A stretch of DNA of 64,000 nt from assembly GCF_013266755.1 (NCBI RefSeq), contig NZ_JABRWJ010000005.1, forward strand, positions 496,001 through 560,000, given 5' to 3'. The notes beneath the pieces are model-generated. The model was not told the DNA's origin. It saw only the letters and a list, made by a program, of their open reading frames with translations, and searched no databases. Positions 19,267 to 28,412 of the stretch are shown piece after piece. The position numbers were made by a program, and so were the translations under genes. Position 1 is the stretch's first letter, and each line of letters starts with the position of its first letter. This DNA is from Pseudaquabacterium terrae (GTDB lineage Bacteria > Pseudomonadota > Gammaproteobacteria > Burkholderiales > Burkholderiaceae_C).

Positions 19267-19889
19267 GCCTGATTCCCAAGAAGGGCACCGTGTATGTCGT
19301 CGACGACGACGAGGCGGTACGCGATTCATTGCAATGGCTGCTCGAAGGCAAGGACTACCGGGTCAAGTGCTTCGACTCGGCCGAATCCTTCCTCTCGCGC
19401 TTCGATCCCCGCGAAGTCGCCTGCCTGATCGCCGATATCCGCATGGATGGCATGAGCGGGCTGGAGCTGCAGGACCGGCTGCTCGAGCGCAAGAGCCCGC
19501 TGCCGGTGGTCTTCATCACCGGCCACGGCGACGTGCCGATGGCCGTGACGACGATGAAGAAAGGCGCGATGGACTTCATCGAGAAGCCGTTCAAGGAGGA
19601 CGACCTGCTCGGCCTCGTCGAACGCATGCTCGATTCCGCGCGCGCCGCGTTCAGCCAGCACCAGGAACAGGCCAGCCGCGATGCGCTGCTGTCGCGCCTG
19701 ACGACGCGCGAGGCGCAGGTGCTCGAGCGCATCGTCGCCGGCCGGCTGAACAAACAGATCGCCGACGACCTGGGCATCAGCATCAAGACGGTCGAGGCGC
19801 ACCGCGCCAACATCATGGAGAAGCTGAACGCGAACACGGTGGCCGATCTGCTGAAGATCGCGCTCGGTGCGAATACCGCGAAAGCCTGA
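19263..19889 (+). CDS. FixJ/LuxR-type response regulator
   Basis: A 208-residue regulator. The receiver domain has the acidic pocket DDDEA, the phosphorylation site Asp58 in ADIRMDGMSG, the Thr in FITGHGDVPMAV and the Lys in EKPF. The output is a LuxR/FixJ helix-turn-helix: LTTREAQVLERIVAGRLNKQIA and SIKTVEAHRANIMEKL. It is read from an ATG that overlaps the kinase stop codon by four bases and is followed by a strong hairpin terminator. The DNA target is not known; the divergent aceE promoter is an obvious first candidate. Confidence 0.92.
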   Translation: MSLIPKKGTVYVVDDDEAVRDSLQWLLEGKDYRVKCFDSAESFLSRFDPREVACLIADIRMDGMSGLELQDRLLERKSPLPVVFITGHGDVPMAVTTMKKGAMDFIEKPFKEDDLLGLVERMLDSARAAFSQHQEQASRDALLSRLTTREAQVLERIVAGRLNKQIADDLGISIKTVEAHRANIMEKLNANTVADLLKIALGANTAKA

Positions 19890-19905
19890 ACCCCACATCC
19901 TGACC

Positions 19906-19938
19906 GAGGCCGCTGTGATCCAGCGGCCTCTTGCATTT
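19906..19938 (+). terminator. Rho-independent-type terminator after the kinase/regulator pair
   Basis: A perfect 10-base stem GAGGCCGCTG / CAGCGGCCTC with a five-base loop is followed by TTGCATTT. It separates the two-component operon from folD, whose start lies 12 bases further on. The T-run is interrupted, so termination may be partial. Confidence 0.7.
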
Positions 19939-19949
19939 CGGAGATCCCG

Positions 19950-20801
19950 ATGAGCGCCCAATTGATCGACGGCAACGCCCTGGCGAAGAAGATCCGCAGC
20001 GAGGTGGCCGAGCGCGTCGCCGCGTTGACCGCACGCGGCCACCAGCCCGGGCTGGCGGTGATCCTGGTCGGCGACGACCCGGCCTCGCAGGTCTACGTCA
20101 AGCACAAGGTGGCCGATTGCGAAAGCGTCGGCATGCGCTCGATCCTCGAGCGCCACCCGGCGAGCTTGAGCGAAGCCGACCTGCTGGCGCGCCTGCAAGC
20201 GCTGAACGACGACCCGACGGTGCACGGCATCCTGGTGCAGATGCCGCTGCCCAAGCAGATCAATCCGCAGCGCGTGATCGAGACGATCTCCACCGCCAAG
20301 GACGTCGACGGCTACTCGGTGCAGAGCGCCGGCGACCTGCTCTGCGGCCTGCCCGGCTTCCGCCCGTGCACGCCCTACGGCTGCATGAAGCTGATCGAGA
20401 CCACCGGCGTGTCGCTCAAAGGCAAGCACGCGGTGGTGATCGGCCGCAGCAACACGGTGGGCAAGCCGATGGCGCTGCTGCTGCTGCAGGCCAACGCGAC
20501 GGTGACCGTCTGCCACAGCGGCACGCCCGACCTGGGCGTGCACACCCGCCAGGCTGACATCGTCGTTGCCGCCGTCGGCCGCCGCAACGTGCTGACCGCC
20601 GACATGGTCAAGCCCGGCGCCGTGGTCATCGACGTCGGCATGAACAAGAAGGACGACGGCAAGCTCTGCGGCGACGTCGACTTCGACGCCGTGCGCGAGA
20701 TCGCCGGCTGGATCACCCCGGTGCCCGGCGGGGTCGGGCCGATGACACGCGCGATGCTGCTGGTCAACACTGTCGAATCAGCGGAACGCACCGCGGCCTG
20801 A
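19950..20801 (+). CDS. folD: bifunctional methylenetetrahydrofolate dehydrogenase / methenyltetrahydrofolate cyclohydrolase
   Basis: A 283-residue FolD, normal in length. It interconverts 5,10-methylene-, methenyl- and 10-formyl-tetrahydrofolate with NADP+. The substrate-site [14 protein letters not shown] (Lys near residue 53), the VQMPLPKQI segment, [13 protein letters not shown], the dinucleotide site [14 protein letters not shown] and the C-terminal [14 protein letters not shown] are all present. GGAG precedes the ATG. It is the first gene after the terminator and lies 15 bases before the oligopeptidase gene. Confidence 0.97.
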   Translation: MSAQLIDGNALAKKIRSEVAERVAALTARGHQPGLAVILVGDDPASQVYVKHKVADCESVGMRSILERHPASLSEADLLARLQALNDDPTVHGILVQMPLPKQINPQRVIETISTAKDVDGYSVQSAGDLLCGLPGFRPCTPYGCMKLIETTGVSLKGKHAVVIGRSNTVGKPMALLLLQANATVTVCHSGTPDLGVHTRQADIVVAAVGRRNVLTADMVKPGAVVIDVGMNKKDDGKLCGDVDFDAVREIAGWITPVPGGVGPMTRAMLLVNTVESAERTAA

Positions 20802-20816
20802 ACGAGTCCAGTTGCC

Positions 20817-22865
20817 ATGAACACCAACCCCCTGCTGCGCGCCGGCGACCTGCCCGCCTTCGCCGAGATCCGGCCCGAACACGTGACACCGGCCCTCGAC
20901 GTGCTGCTGCCTGAAGCCGAAGCCGCGCTCGAACGCGCCGTCAGCGCCGACACCCCGGCCGACTACGACGCGCTGTCGACGGTGCTCGACGTGCCGCTGG
21001 AGCGCATGGGCCGCGCCTGGGGTGCCGTCGGCCACCTGAATGCCGTGGCCAACACGCCCGAGCTGCGTGCCGCGTACAACGAGAACCTCGGCCGCATCAC
21101 CGAATTCCACACCAAGCTCGGCGCCGACGAGCGGCTGTACGCCAAGTACAAGTCGATCGTGCAGAGCCCGGCCGCGGCGGCCTTGAGCGCGCCGCGCCGG
21201 CGCGCGCTGGCCAACGCGATGCGCGACTTCATGCTGTCCGGCGCCGAGCTGCAGGGCACGGCGAAGGAGCGCTTCAAGGCCATCCAGGAAGCGCATGCCG
21301 AGAAGGCGCAGAAGTTCTCCGAGCACGTGCTCGACGCAACCGACGGCTACACGCTCACCGTGGGCGCCGAGCGCCTCGCCGGCGTGCCGGCCGACATCGT
21401 CGAGGCGACGCGCGAAGCCGCCCAGGCCGACGGCCAGCAAGGCCACAAGCTGACGCTGCACATGCCGGTGTGGATGCCGGTGATGCAGTACGCCGACGAC
21501 CGTGCGTTGCGCGAGGAGCTGTACCGCGCCTATGTCACGCGGGCCAGCGAGTTCGGCGCCGCCGAGCGCGACAACTCGGCGCTGATGCGCGAGCTGATCA
21601 CGCTGCGCCAGGAAGAAGCCGGGCTGCTCGGCTACGCGAGTTATGCCGAGCTGTCGCTGGTGCCGAAGATGGCCGAATCGCCGGCCCAGGTGCAGCAGTT
21701 CCTGCGTGAGCTGGCCGCCAAGGCCCGCCCCTATGCCGAGCGCGACCTGGCCGAGGTGCGCGCCTTTGCCGCCGAGCAGCTGAAGCTGCCCGACCTGCAG
21801 CCCTGGGACCTGGCCTATGCGTCGGAGAAGCTGAAGGAAGCGCGTTATGCCTTCAGCGAGCAGGAGGTCAAGCAGTACTTCACGGAGCCGCGCGTGCTCG
21901 AAGGCCTGTTCCGCATCGTCGAGACGCTGTTCGAGGTGCAGATCCGCCCGGACGAGGCGCAGGGCATCTGGCACGAGAGCGTGCGCTTCTACCGCATCGA
22001 GCGCAGCGCCGCCGGCACCTCCGAGCAGCCGCAGCTGGTCGGCCAGTTCTACCTCGACCCCTACGCCCGCACCGGCAAGCGCCCCGGCGCCTGGATGGAC
22101 GACGTGCGCGGCCGCTGGGCGCGCCCCGAAGGCGTGCTGCAGACGCCGGTGGCGCAGCTGGTGTGCAACTTCGCCGCGCCGGTGGGTGACAAGCCCGCGC
22201 TGCTGACGCACGACGACGTCATCACGCTGTTCCACGAGTTCGGCCACGGCCTGCACCACATGCTGACGCAGGTCGATGACCTGGCGGTCGCCGGCATCGC
22301 CGGAGTCGAGTGGGACGCGGTCGAGCTGCCGAGCCAGTTCATGGAGAACTTCTGCTGGGAATGGGAGGTGTTGTCGCGCCTGACCGCCCATGTCGACACC
22401 GGCGAAGCGCTGCCTCGGGCGCTGTTCGAGCGCATGACCGCGGCGCGCAACTTCCAGAGCGGGCTGCAGACGCTGCGGCAGATCGAGTTCGCGCTGTTCG
22501 ACATGCGTCTGCATGCCGAAGCCGGCGCGGCCGAGCACATCCAGGCGCTGATGGACGGGGTGCGGCGAGAAGTCGCGGTGCTGATCCCGCCGCCCTACAA
22601 CCGCTTCCAGCACACCTTCTCGCACATCTTCGCTGGCGGCTACTCGGCCGGCTACTACAGCTACAAGTGGGCCGAGGTGCTGTCGGCCGACGCCTATGCC
22701 GCGTTCGAGGAATCGAGCGTGTTCGATGCCGAGACGGGGCGCCGCTACCGCCGCGAGATCCTCGAATCGGGCGGCAGCCGGCCGGCGATGGAGAGCTTCC
22801 GCGCCTTCCGCGGCCGCGAGCCGAAGATCGACGCGCTGCTGCGCCACCAGGGCATGGCGGGATGA
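20817..22865 (+). CDS. prlC: oligopeptidase A, M3 zinc metallopeptidase
   Basis: A 682-residue M3A peptidase. The zinc site is FHEFGHGLHH with His473, Glu474 and His477, and the third ligand Glu is in GVEWDAVELPSQFMEN about 27 residues later. The C-terminal half contains YSAGYYSYKWAEVLSADAY, typical of OpdA/PrlC. It degrades short peptides in the cytosol, including cleaved signal peptides. Cotranscription with folD is likely (15-base gap). Confidence 0.95.
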   Translation: MNTNPLLRAGDLPAFAEIRPEHVTPALDVLLPEAEAALERAVSADTPADYDALSTVLDVPLERMGRAWGAVGHLNAVANTPELRAAYNENLGRITEFHTKLGADERLYAKYKSIVQSPAAAALSAPRRRALANAMRDFMLSGAELQGTAKERFKAIQEAHAEKAQKFSEHVLDATDGYTLTVGAERLAGVPADIVEATREAAQADGQQGHKLTLHMPVWMPVMQYADDRALREELYRAYVTRASEFGAAERDNSALMRELITLRQEEAGLLGYASYAELSLVPKMAESPAQVQQFLRELAAKARPYAERDLAEVRAFAAEQLKLPDLQPWDLAYASEKLKEARYAFSEQEVKQYFTEPRVLEGLFRIVETLFEVQIRPDEAQGIWHESVRFYRIERSAAGTSEQPQLVGQFYLDPYARTGKRPGAWMDDVRGRWARPEGVLQTPVAQLVCNFAAPVGDKPALLTHDDVITLFHEFGHGLHHMLTQVDDLAVAGIAGVEWDAVELPSQFMENFCWEWEVLSRLTAHVDTGEALPRALFERMTAARNFQSGLQTLRQIEFALFDMRLHAEAGAAEHIQALMDGVRREVAVLIPPPYNRFQHTFSHIFAGGYSAGYYSYKWAEVLSADAYAAFEESSVFDAETGRRYRREILESGGSRPAMESFRAFRGREPKIDALLRHQGMAG

Positions 22866-22959
22866 GCGCCGCCCGGCCGTTCCGAAGGGGTGCACCAGTG
22901 ACACGTCGGTCGCGCTCACCCGACTTGAGGCGCCCGGCGCACTGGGCTAGATTCGGCCA

Positions 22960-23565
22960 ATGAAGCGTACGCTCACCTTCGGCGCGTTGATGGTCCTGGC
23001 CTGCATGCCGCTGCAAGCCCAATACAAGGTGGTCGGCCCCGATGGCCGCATCACCTACACCGACCGCCCGCCCCCCGCGCAGCAAGGCCAGGTCAGCGCG
23101 ATGCGCCGCGACGGCAGCGTGGTGTCGACGCCGAGCTCGGCGCTGCCGCTGGAGCTGCGGCAGGTGGTCACCCGCTTCCCGGTCGTGCTGTACACGGCGC
23201 CGCAGTGCGAGCTCTGCGACACCGCGCGCCAGATGCTCAAGCAACGCGGCATTCCGCTGACCGAACGCCAGGTGCTGCGGCAGGACGACCTCGCCGTGGT
23301 CGAACGCGCGACCGGCAACCGCGGCATGCCGGCAGTGACCGTCGGCGGCCAGGCGCTGAACGGCTATTCGGCGATGCAGTGGAGCGCGCTGCTCGACCTG
23401 GCCGGGTACCCGCGCGAGTCGAAGCTGCCGAAGGACTACCAGGCCGCCGCGCCGGTGCCGATCACGCCGCGCGCGCCCGAGCAGCCGCCGGTTCCCGCCG
23501 TGCTGCCTCCGGCGCCGGCGCCCGCGGAGGCGCCGGAGCAACCGGCCTCGGGCATTCGCTTCTAG
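22960..23565 (+). CDS. exported glutaredoxin-fold protein with DUF4124 start
   Basis: A 201-residue protein. Residues 1-20 (MKRTLTFGALMVLACMPLQA) look like a Sec signal peptide. A DUF4124-like segment follows (YKVVGPDGRITYTDRPPP), then a thioredoxin/glutaredoxin fold with Cys83-x2-Cys86 (APQCELCDTAR), a TERQVL strand and a cis-proline-like GMPAVTVGGQ. The last 45 residues are Pro/Ala-rich. A periplasmic or membrane-proximal thiol-redox role is inferred from the signal and CxxC. It lies 94 bases after prlC and may have its own promoter. Confidence 0.8.
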   Translation: MKRTLTFGALMVLACMPLQAQYKVVGPDGRITYTDRPPPAQQGQVSAMRRDGSVVSTPSSALPLELRQVVTRFPVVLYTAPQCELCDTARQMLKQRGIPLTERQVLRQDDLAVVERATGNRGMPAVTVGGQALNGYSAMQWSALLDLAGYPRESKLPKDYQAAAPVPITPRAPEQPPVPAVLPPAPAPAEAPEQPASGIRF

Positions 23566-23617
23566 CCACCGGCCATCGTCGCGAGCCGCTCGCCGATGCG
23601 GCGCAGCGCCGCGTCAG

Positions 23618-24802
23618 TCAACTGGACCGCTCGGCTGTTGCAAAAGCCCGCGTGAGGCCTTTGGCCACCCAGCTGCCCGCGCCGACCGCGGCGCCCATGA
23701 TCCAGAACATCACGCCCGGCCCGAGCACCGAGCCGGCGAGGCCGAAGGCCAGCGGCATCACGCTGCTCGAGAAATTGATCGCCATCGAGCGAAAGGCGAT
23801 CGCCTCGCCGTGCCGGTGCTCGGGCGTCAGGTGGTGCAGCGTCGACATGATCATCGGCTGAACGGCGCCGAGCGTCAGCCCGAGCAGCGTCGCGCAGATG
23901 CCCATCATCCAGGCGGTCTTGGCGAACGGGTAGAGCGTGAAGACGATGCCGGTCAGCACCATCGCGAAGCGCAGCACCGTGACCTCGCGCAGCCGGTGCG
24001 CGAGCAGCGGAATGATGAAGCGCACCAGCGTCACCGCCAGCGTGAAGCTGCCGAGCACGATGCCGATCGTCGACGCGCTGTAGCCGCGGTCGAAGCCGAG
24101 CACCGGCACCGCGAAGCTGTGCACGTCCCAGCTCGCCGACAGCAGCCAGTTGACGAACAGCAGCCGCTTCAGTCCCGGTGTCGCCAGCAGGTCCCAGGCG
24201 CCGCCGCCATCGCCGGCCTCGCGCGCCGGCGCCTGGCGCGCGACCACCGGCACGCGGCGGGCAGTGATCAGCGACAGCAGCGGCAGCGCGAACAGCAGCG
24301 CATAGGCCGCCGCGAAGCCGCCAGCATCGATCATGAAGCCGGCCGCCACCGGCCCGACGACATTGGCCAGCGACGGCGCCATGCCGAGCCAGCTGAAGAC
24401 GCGCATGCGCTCGGTCGAATCGCCCGCCAGGTGGCCGGCGGTGCGCTGGATCGCGATCAGGCCGACGTTGGTGCCGACGCCGCTGGCCGCCGCGCCGACG
24501 CACAGCAGCCCGAAGCGCCACCAGCCGTCGACGAAACAGGCAGCGAAGGCCAGCCCCGCGCCGAGCATCGTCCCGCCGACGGCAACGTGCAGCGGCCGGT
24601 GGTAGCCGTGCCGATCCGCCATGCGGCCGGCAGCCAGCGCGGTGACCACCGGCAGCGCGGCGAACAGCGCCAGCAGCACGCCGACCGCCCACGCGCTGTG
24701 GCCTTGCTGCAGCGCCTGCAGCGGCGCGGCCATGCGCTGGCCGGCCATTGCCGCATGCAGCGCGATCTGGCCGGCAATCAGCGCCGGCAGCACGCTGGCC
24801 AT
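23618..24802 (-). CDS. major facilitator superfamily transporter
   Basis: A 394-residue integral membrane protein with about 12 hydrophobic segments and the MFS loop 2-3 signature AGRMADRHGYHRPL. The substrate is not evident; the family includes drug and sugar-phosphate exporters. The ATG at 24802 begins the first helix (LPALIAGQIALHAAMAGQ); a longer frame upstream runs through rmuC. It starts 22 bases after the rmuC stop and so probably belongs to the LysR-rmuC-MFS transcription unit. It faces the glutaredoxin-like gene convergently. Confidence 0.82.
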   Translation of the reverse strand: MASVLPALIAGQIALHAAMAGQRMAAPLQALQQGHSAWAVGVLLALFAALPVVTALAAGRMADRHGYHRPLHVAVGGTMLGAGLAFAACFVDGWWRFGLLCVGAAASGVGTNVGLIAIQRTAGHLAGDSTERMRVFSWLGMAPSLANVVGPVAAGFMIDAGGFAAAYALLFALPLLSLITARRVPVVARQAPAREAGDGGGAWDLLATPGLKRLLFVNWLLSASWDVHSFAVPVLGFDRGYSASTIGIVLGSFTLAVTLVRFIIPLLAHRLREVTVLRFAMVLTGIVFTLYPFAKTAWMMGICATLLGLTLGAVQPMIMSTLHHLTPEHRHGEAIAFRSMAINFSSSVMPLAFGLAGSVLGPGVMFWIMGAAVGAGSWVAKGLTRAFATAERSS

Positions 24803-24824
24803 CGGTGGCCGCTCACCTGCGGTG

Positions 24825-26219
24825 TCAGGCAGAGGCGCCCCCTTCGATCTCCTCGCCCTCTTCCGGAATGCCCGGCAGCGCCTGCTGCGCATACGCATCG
24901 CCGACCGCCTCGACGCCGCGCAGCTGGCGCGCCATCGCGCGCGTGCGCACCTCCGCCGCCTCGATCGTATTGCCGGCTTCCTGCAGCTTCTTGCGGGTGC
25001 GCGCAAGCACCTCGCCGAACTTCGCGAATTCGGTCTTCACCGCACCGAGCACCTGCCAGACCTCGGCGCTGCGCCGTTCCAGCGCCAGCGTGCGAAAGCC
25101 CATCTGCAGGCTCGACAGCGTGGCCAGCAGTGTCGTCGGGCCGGCCAGCATGATGCGGTGCTCGCGCTGCAGGTGCTCGACCAGGCCGGGGCGCCGCAGC
25201 GCTTCGGCGTACAGGCTCTCGGTCGGCACGAAGAGGATCGCGAAGTCGGTGGTGTGCGGCGCGGCGAGGTACTTCTCGCGGATCGTGCGCGCCTCGAGCT
25301 TCAGGCGGGCCTCGATCGCGCGCGCGGCCAGTTCGACAGCGGGCGCATCGGCACGCTCCTGCGCATCGAGCAGGCGCTCGTAGTCCTCGCGCGGGAACTT
25401 GGCATCGATCGGCAGCCACACGGGCGGTCCGCCCTCCGCGCCATGGCGACCCGGCAGCCGGATCGCGAATTCCACCCGCGCGCCGCTGCCTGGCACCGTC
25501 TCGACATTGGCCGCGTACTGCTCGGGCGTGAACACCTGCTCCAGCAGGCCGGCGAGCTGCACCTCGCCGAAGATGCCGCGCGTCTTCACGTTGGTCAGCA
25601 CGCGGTTCAGCGAACCGACGTCGCGCGCCAGCGCCTGCATTTCACCCAAGCCGCGGTGCACCTGTTCGAGCCGTTCGGCAACCTGCTTGAAGCTCTCGCC
25701 GAGGCGCTGCTCCAGCGTCGCGTGCAACTTCTCGTCGACCGTCGCGCGCATCTGCTCGAGCTTCTTCTCGTTGCCTTCCTGCAGCGCCGCGAGCCGGCCT
25801 TCGACCGCCTGGCGCACCTCGCCCAGCCGGCGCTCGTTGGCCTCGGTCAAGACGCGGAACTGCTCGGTCAGCTGCGCGGCCACCGCCTGCAGCGATTGCC
25901 CCACCGCATGCTGCAGCACCGCCAGCTGGCTGCGGAAGGCATCGATCTGCTCGTTCTGCGTGCGGGCGATGTCGCCGCTGTGCGCCAGCAGCGTCTGCTG
26001 CAGCAGCGCGAGTGAGGCAGCAAGCTCCTGGCGTGTCGCGCGGGCGCCGTCCTGCAGCTCGGCACGCAGCGCGCGCTGGTGCTCCTCGTCGCGGGCCCGC
26101 TGCTCGCGCTGCCGCTCGTCCGCCTGCGCTTGTCGGGTCTTGTCGTCGGGCCGCAGCAGCAGCCACAGCAGCATCAATCCATTGAGTGCCAGCAGCGCCG
26201 GCACGATCCATTCCGTCAT
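24825..26219 (-). CDS. rmuC: DNA recombination protein RmuC
   Basis: A 464-residue RmuC. An N-terminal membrane anchor (residues 4-22, WIVPALLALNGLMLLWLLL) is followed by a long coiled coil (about 30-190, charged heptads with many Gln/Glu/Arg) and the RmuC nuclease-fold core with NVKTRGIFGEVQLAGLLEQVF, LPIDAKFPREDYERL and the FVPTESLYAEAL segment. RmuC limits inversions at short inverted repeats in E. coli. Its ATG overlaps the stop of the LysR gene by four bases. Confidence 0.93.
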   Translation of the reverse strand: MTEWIVPALLALNGLMLLWLLLRPDDKTRQAQADERQREQRARDEEHQRALRAELQDGARATRQELAASLALLQQTLLAHSGDIARTQNEQIDAFRSQLAVLQHAVGQSLQAVAAQLTEQFRVLTEANERRLGEVRQAVEGRLAALQEGNEKKLEQMRATVDEKLHATLEQRLGESFKQVAERLEQVHRGLGEMQALARDVGSLNRVLTNVKTRGIFGEVQLAGLLEQVFTPEQYAANVETVPGSGARVEFAIRLPGRHGAEGGPPVWLPIDAKFPREDYERLLDAQERADAPAVELAARAIEARLKLEARTIREKYLAAPHTTDFAILFVPTESLYAEALRRPGLVEHLQREHRIMLAGPTTLLATLSSLQMGFRTLALERRSAEVWQVLGAVKTEFAKFGEVLARTRKKLQEAGNTIEAAEVRTRAMARQLRGVEAVGDAYAQQALPGIPEEGEEIEGGASA

Positions 26220-27136
26220 GCAGGCATTGTCTCAGGTGACTTTGCGCGCCGGCCCGGCACGGCCGCGCGCGACGCCGGCGGCAAGGCATCGAGCAGCGTG
26301 ATCAGCCGCTGCAGCGCCGGCGACGGCTCGCCGCGCCAGACCAGGTGCGTGCGGTTGCGGCGCACACGCTCAGGCAGCGCATGCTCGGCCACATCGACCG
26401 AGGCGCGCAAGGTCAGCAGCACCGAGCGCGGCACGATGGCGCAGCCGGTGCCGGCGGCAACGCAGGCGATGATCGCCGGGTAGCTGGCGAACTCCAGCAC
26501 CCGCTCCGGCAGCACGTTGGCCTGGCCGAACCAGTCCTCCAGCCGCTTGCGGTACGAGCAGCCTTGCGAGAACGCGAGGATGGTGCTGCGGCCGAGGTCG
26601 GCGGCGCGCTGCACCGGCAGGTGGCCGCGCGCAGTGATCAGCACCAGCTCCTCCTCGAAGACAGGGATCGAGGCCAGACCCGGCGCGGTGAAGGGCTCGC
26701 TGACGAACGCGGCTTCGAGGCGGTAGTCGATCACCTTCTGCAGCAGCGCGGCGGTGTTGCCGGTACCGAGCTCGATCACCACCGCCGGATGCAGCCGGTG
26801 ATAGCGCGCGAGGATCGCCGGCAGCCGGCTGCCCGCGGTGCTCTCCAGCGAGCCGAGGCGGAACGGCCCGCGCGCCGGCCCGTCGCGCAGAGCGCTCTCG
26901 GCCTCGTCGGCCAGCCGCAGCAATTGCTCGGCATGCACCAGCAGGCTGTCGCCCTCGGCCGACAGCACCAGCGAGCGGCCCTGGCGCCGGAACAGCGCGA
27001 CGCCCAGGCGCTCTTCGAGCTGCTTGATGCGCGTCGTGACATTGCTCTGCACACGATTGAGCCGCGCCGCCGCGCGGATCACGCCGCCCTCGCGCGCGAC
27101 GGTGCGAAAAATCTCCAGCGAGTCCAGGTCGAGCAT
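26216..27136 (-). CDS. LysR-family transcriptional regulator
   Basis: A 306-residue LysR protein (308 if the ATG at 27142 is used). The N-terminal helix-turn-helix reads LEIFRTVAREGGVIRAAARLNRVQSNVTTRIKQLEERLG, followed by LFRRQGRSLVLSAEG. The effector domain shows AIVPRSVLL near the C-terminus. It is divergent from a YbfB-type MFS gene, and the spacer holds inverted repeats that include its own start codon. That is the common LysR layout for control of the divergent gene and of itself. Downstream it is coupled to rmuC by a four-base overlap. Confidence 0.92.
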   Translation of the reverse strand: MLDLDSLEIFRTVAREGGVIRAAARLNRVQSNVTTRIKQLEERLGVALFRRQGRSLVLSAEGDSLLVHAEQLLRLADEAESALRDGPARGPFRLGSLESTAGSRLPAILARYHRLHPAVVIELGTGNTAALLQKVIDYRLEAAFVSEPFTAPGLASIPVFEEELVLITARGHLPVQRAADLGRSTILAFSQGCSYRKRLEDWFGQANVLPERVLEFASYPAIIACVAAGTGCAIVPRSVLLTLRASVDVAEHALPERVRRNRTHLVWRGEPSPALQRLITLLDALPPASRAAVPGRRAKSPETMPA

Positions 27137-27161
27137 TCTCATGGCGAGAATGATAGTTCTC
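27134..27161. promoter_or_regulatory. overlapping inverted repeats between LysR gene and MFS gene
   Basis: CATTCTC (27134-27140) and GAGAATG (27146-27152) form a perfect 7-base inverted repeat spanning the LysR start codons. GAGAA (27146-27150) also pairs with TTCTC (27157-27161) around TGATAG. LysR proteins bind such interrupted dyads, so this is a candidate autoregulatory operator. Confidence 0.45.
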
Positions 27162-27206
27162 GATTATTCATTTGTGCAGCGGATGCGAAGCGGCTCCAAT
27201 GCGGCC

Positions 27207-28412
27207 ATGGACGAGCGAGCGACACCCGCTGACGACACCTGGCGCATCTGCCTCGCCGGCGCGCTGGCGCTGGCGGTGGCGATGGGCATCGGCCGCTTCG
27301 GATTCACGCCGCTGCTGCCGCTGATGCAGCGCGAGGGCCTGGTGAATGCCGACGGCGGCGCGGCGCTGGCCGCGGTGAACTACGCCGGCTACCTGCTCGG
27401 TGCGCTGAGTGCCGCAGCGCTCACCGGCCGGCCGCGGCGGCTGGTGCTCGGCGGCCTGCTGGCGACCGCGGCGCTGACCGCCGGCGCCGGTGCCGTGTCG
27501 GGTCTCGCGCCGTGGTTGCTGCTGCGCGGGCTCGCCGGCGTGCTCAGCGCCTGGGTGATGGTCGGCGTCAGCAGCTGGGCGCTCGGCGAGCTGGCGCGGC
27601 GCGGCCGGGCCGAGGCCGGCGGCGTGGTGTTCGCGGGCGTCGGCGTCGGCATCGCCGCGGCCGGCGCGCTGGCCTGGTGGCGTGCCGGTGACGGCGCTGC
27701 AGCCTTGTGGTGGCAGTTGGGGCTGCTGGCGCTGGCGGCGACGGCCGTCATCGCGCTGTGCTGGCGGCCGTCGCGTGCGGCGTCGCCGATTACGGCCGCA
27801 CCCCCGGCGACCCGCGCGCCGCTGCCGCGCGGCAGCACCGGGCTGATCGTCTGTTATGCCTGCTTCGGCTTCGGCTACATCCTGCCGGCCACTTACCTGC
27901 CGGCGCTGGCGCGCGCGCTGGTCGACGATCCGCAGCGCTTCGGCATCGCCTGGCCGGTGTTCGGTATCGCGGCGGCGATCTCAACCCTGCTCGCCGCGCG
28001 GGCGCTGCGGCGCTGGCGCCAGCTCGACGTCTGGGCCGCCTGCCACCTGCTGCTGGCGGTCGGCACGGTGGCGCCGTTGCTGGGTCGCTCTGTTTGGATG
28101 ATAGGTTTTGCAGCGCTGTGCGTCGGCGGCTCGTTCATGGTCGCGACGATGGCCGGGCTGCAGCAGGCGCGGCGCCTGGCCCCCGCCCATCCAGCCCCGC
28201 TGCTCGGCCGCATGACGGCTGCCTTCGCGCTCGGCCAGATCGCAGGGCCCCTGGTTGCGCTTGCCTGGTCGCGCGCACCGCTGCCCGGGCTCACCGGCAT
28301 CGAATCGACGCTCGCGCTGGCCGCGCTGCTGCTGTGCGCCAGCGCAGCCTGGCTGCACTACCGACAGGAGAACCCGCATGTCCAATCAGAAGCCCTCGCC
28401 GCGTCCCGTTGA
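27207..28412 (+). CDS. YbfB/YjiJ-family MFS transporter
   Basis: A 401-residue transporter with about 12 helices. The start MGIGRFGFTPLLPLMQREG is diagnostic of the YbfB/YjiJ family, and CYACFGFGYILPATYLPALAR begins the second half. Substrates of the family are poorly known. The ATG at 27207 gives the normal family start; the frame further upstream is antisense to the LysR gene. It overlaps the next gene by 35 bases and is divergent from the LysR gene, which most likely regulates it. Confidence 0.87.
   Translation: MDERATPADDTWRICLAGALALAVAMGIGRFGFTPLLPLMQREGLVNADGGAALAAVNYAGYLLGALSAAALTGRPRRLVLGGLLATAALTAGAGAVSGLAPWLLLRGLAGVLSAWVMVGVSSWALGELARRGRAEAGGVVFAGVGVGIAAAGALAWWRAGDGAAALWWQLGLLALAATAVIALCWRPSRAASPITAAPPATRAPLPRGSTGLIVCYACFGFGYILPATYLPALARALVDDPQRFGIAWPVFGIAAAISTLLAARALRRWRQLDVWAACHLLLAVGTVAPLLGRSVWMIGFAALCVGGSFMVATMAGLQQARRLAPAHPAPLLGRMTAAFALGQIAGPLVALAWSRAPLPGLTGIESTLALAALLLCASAAWLHYRQENPHVQSEALAASR

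Noticed and set aside
17083-19329. Large minus-strand frame opposite the PAS kinase
   Set aside because: Antisense shadow; Arg/His/Gly-rich and without any motif.
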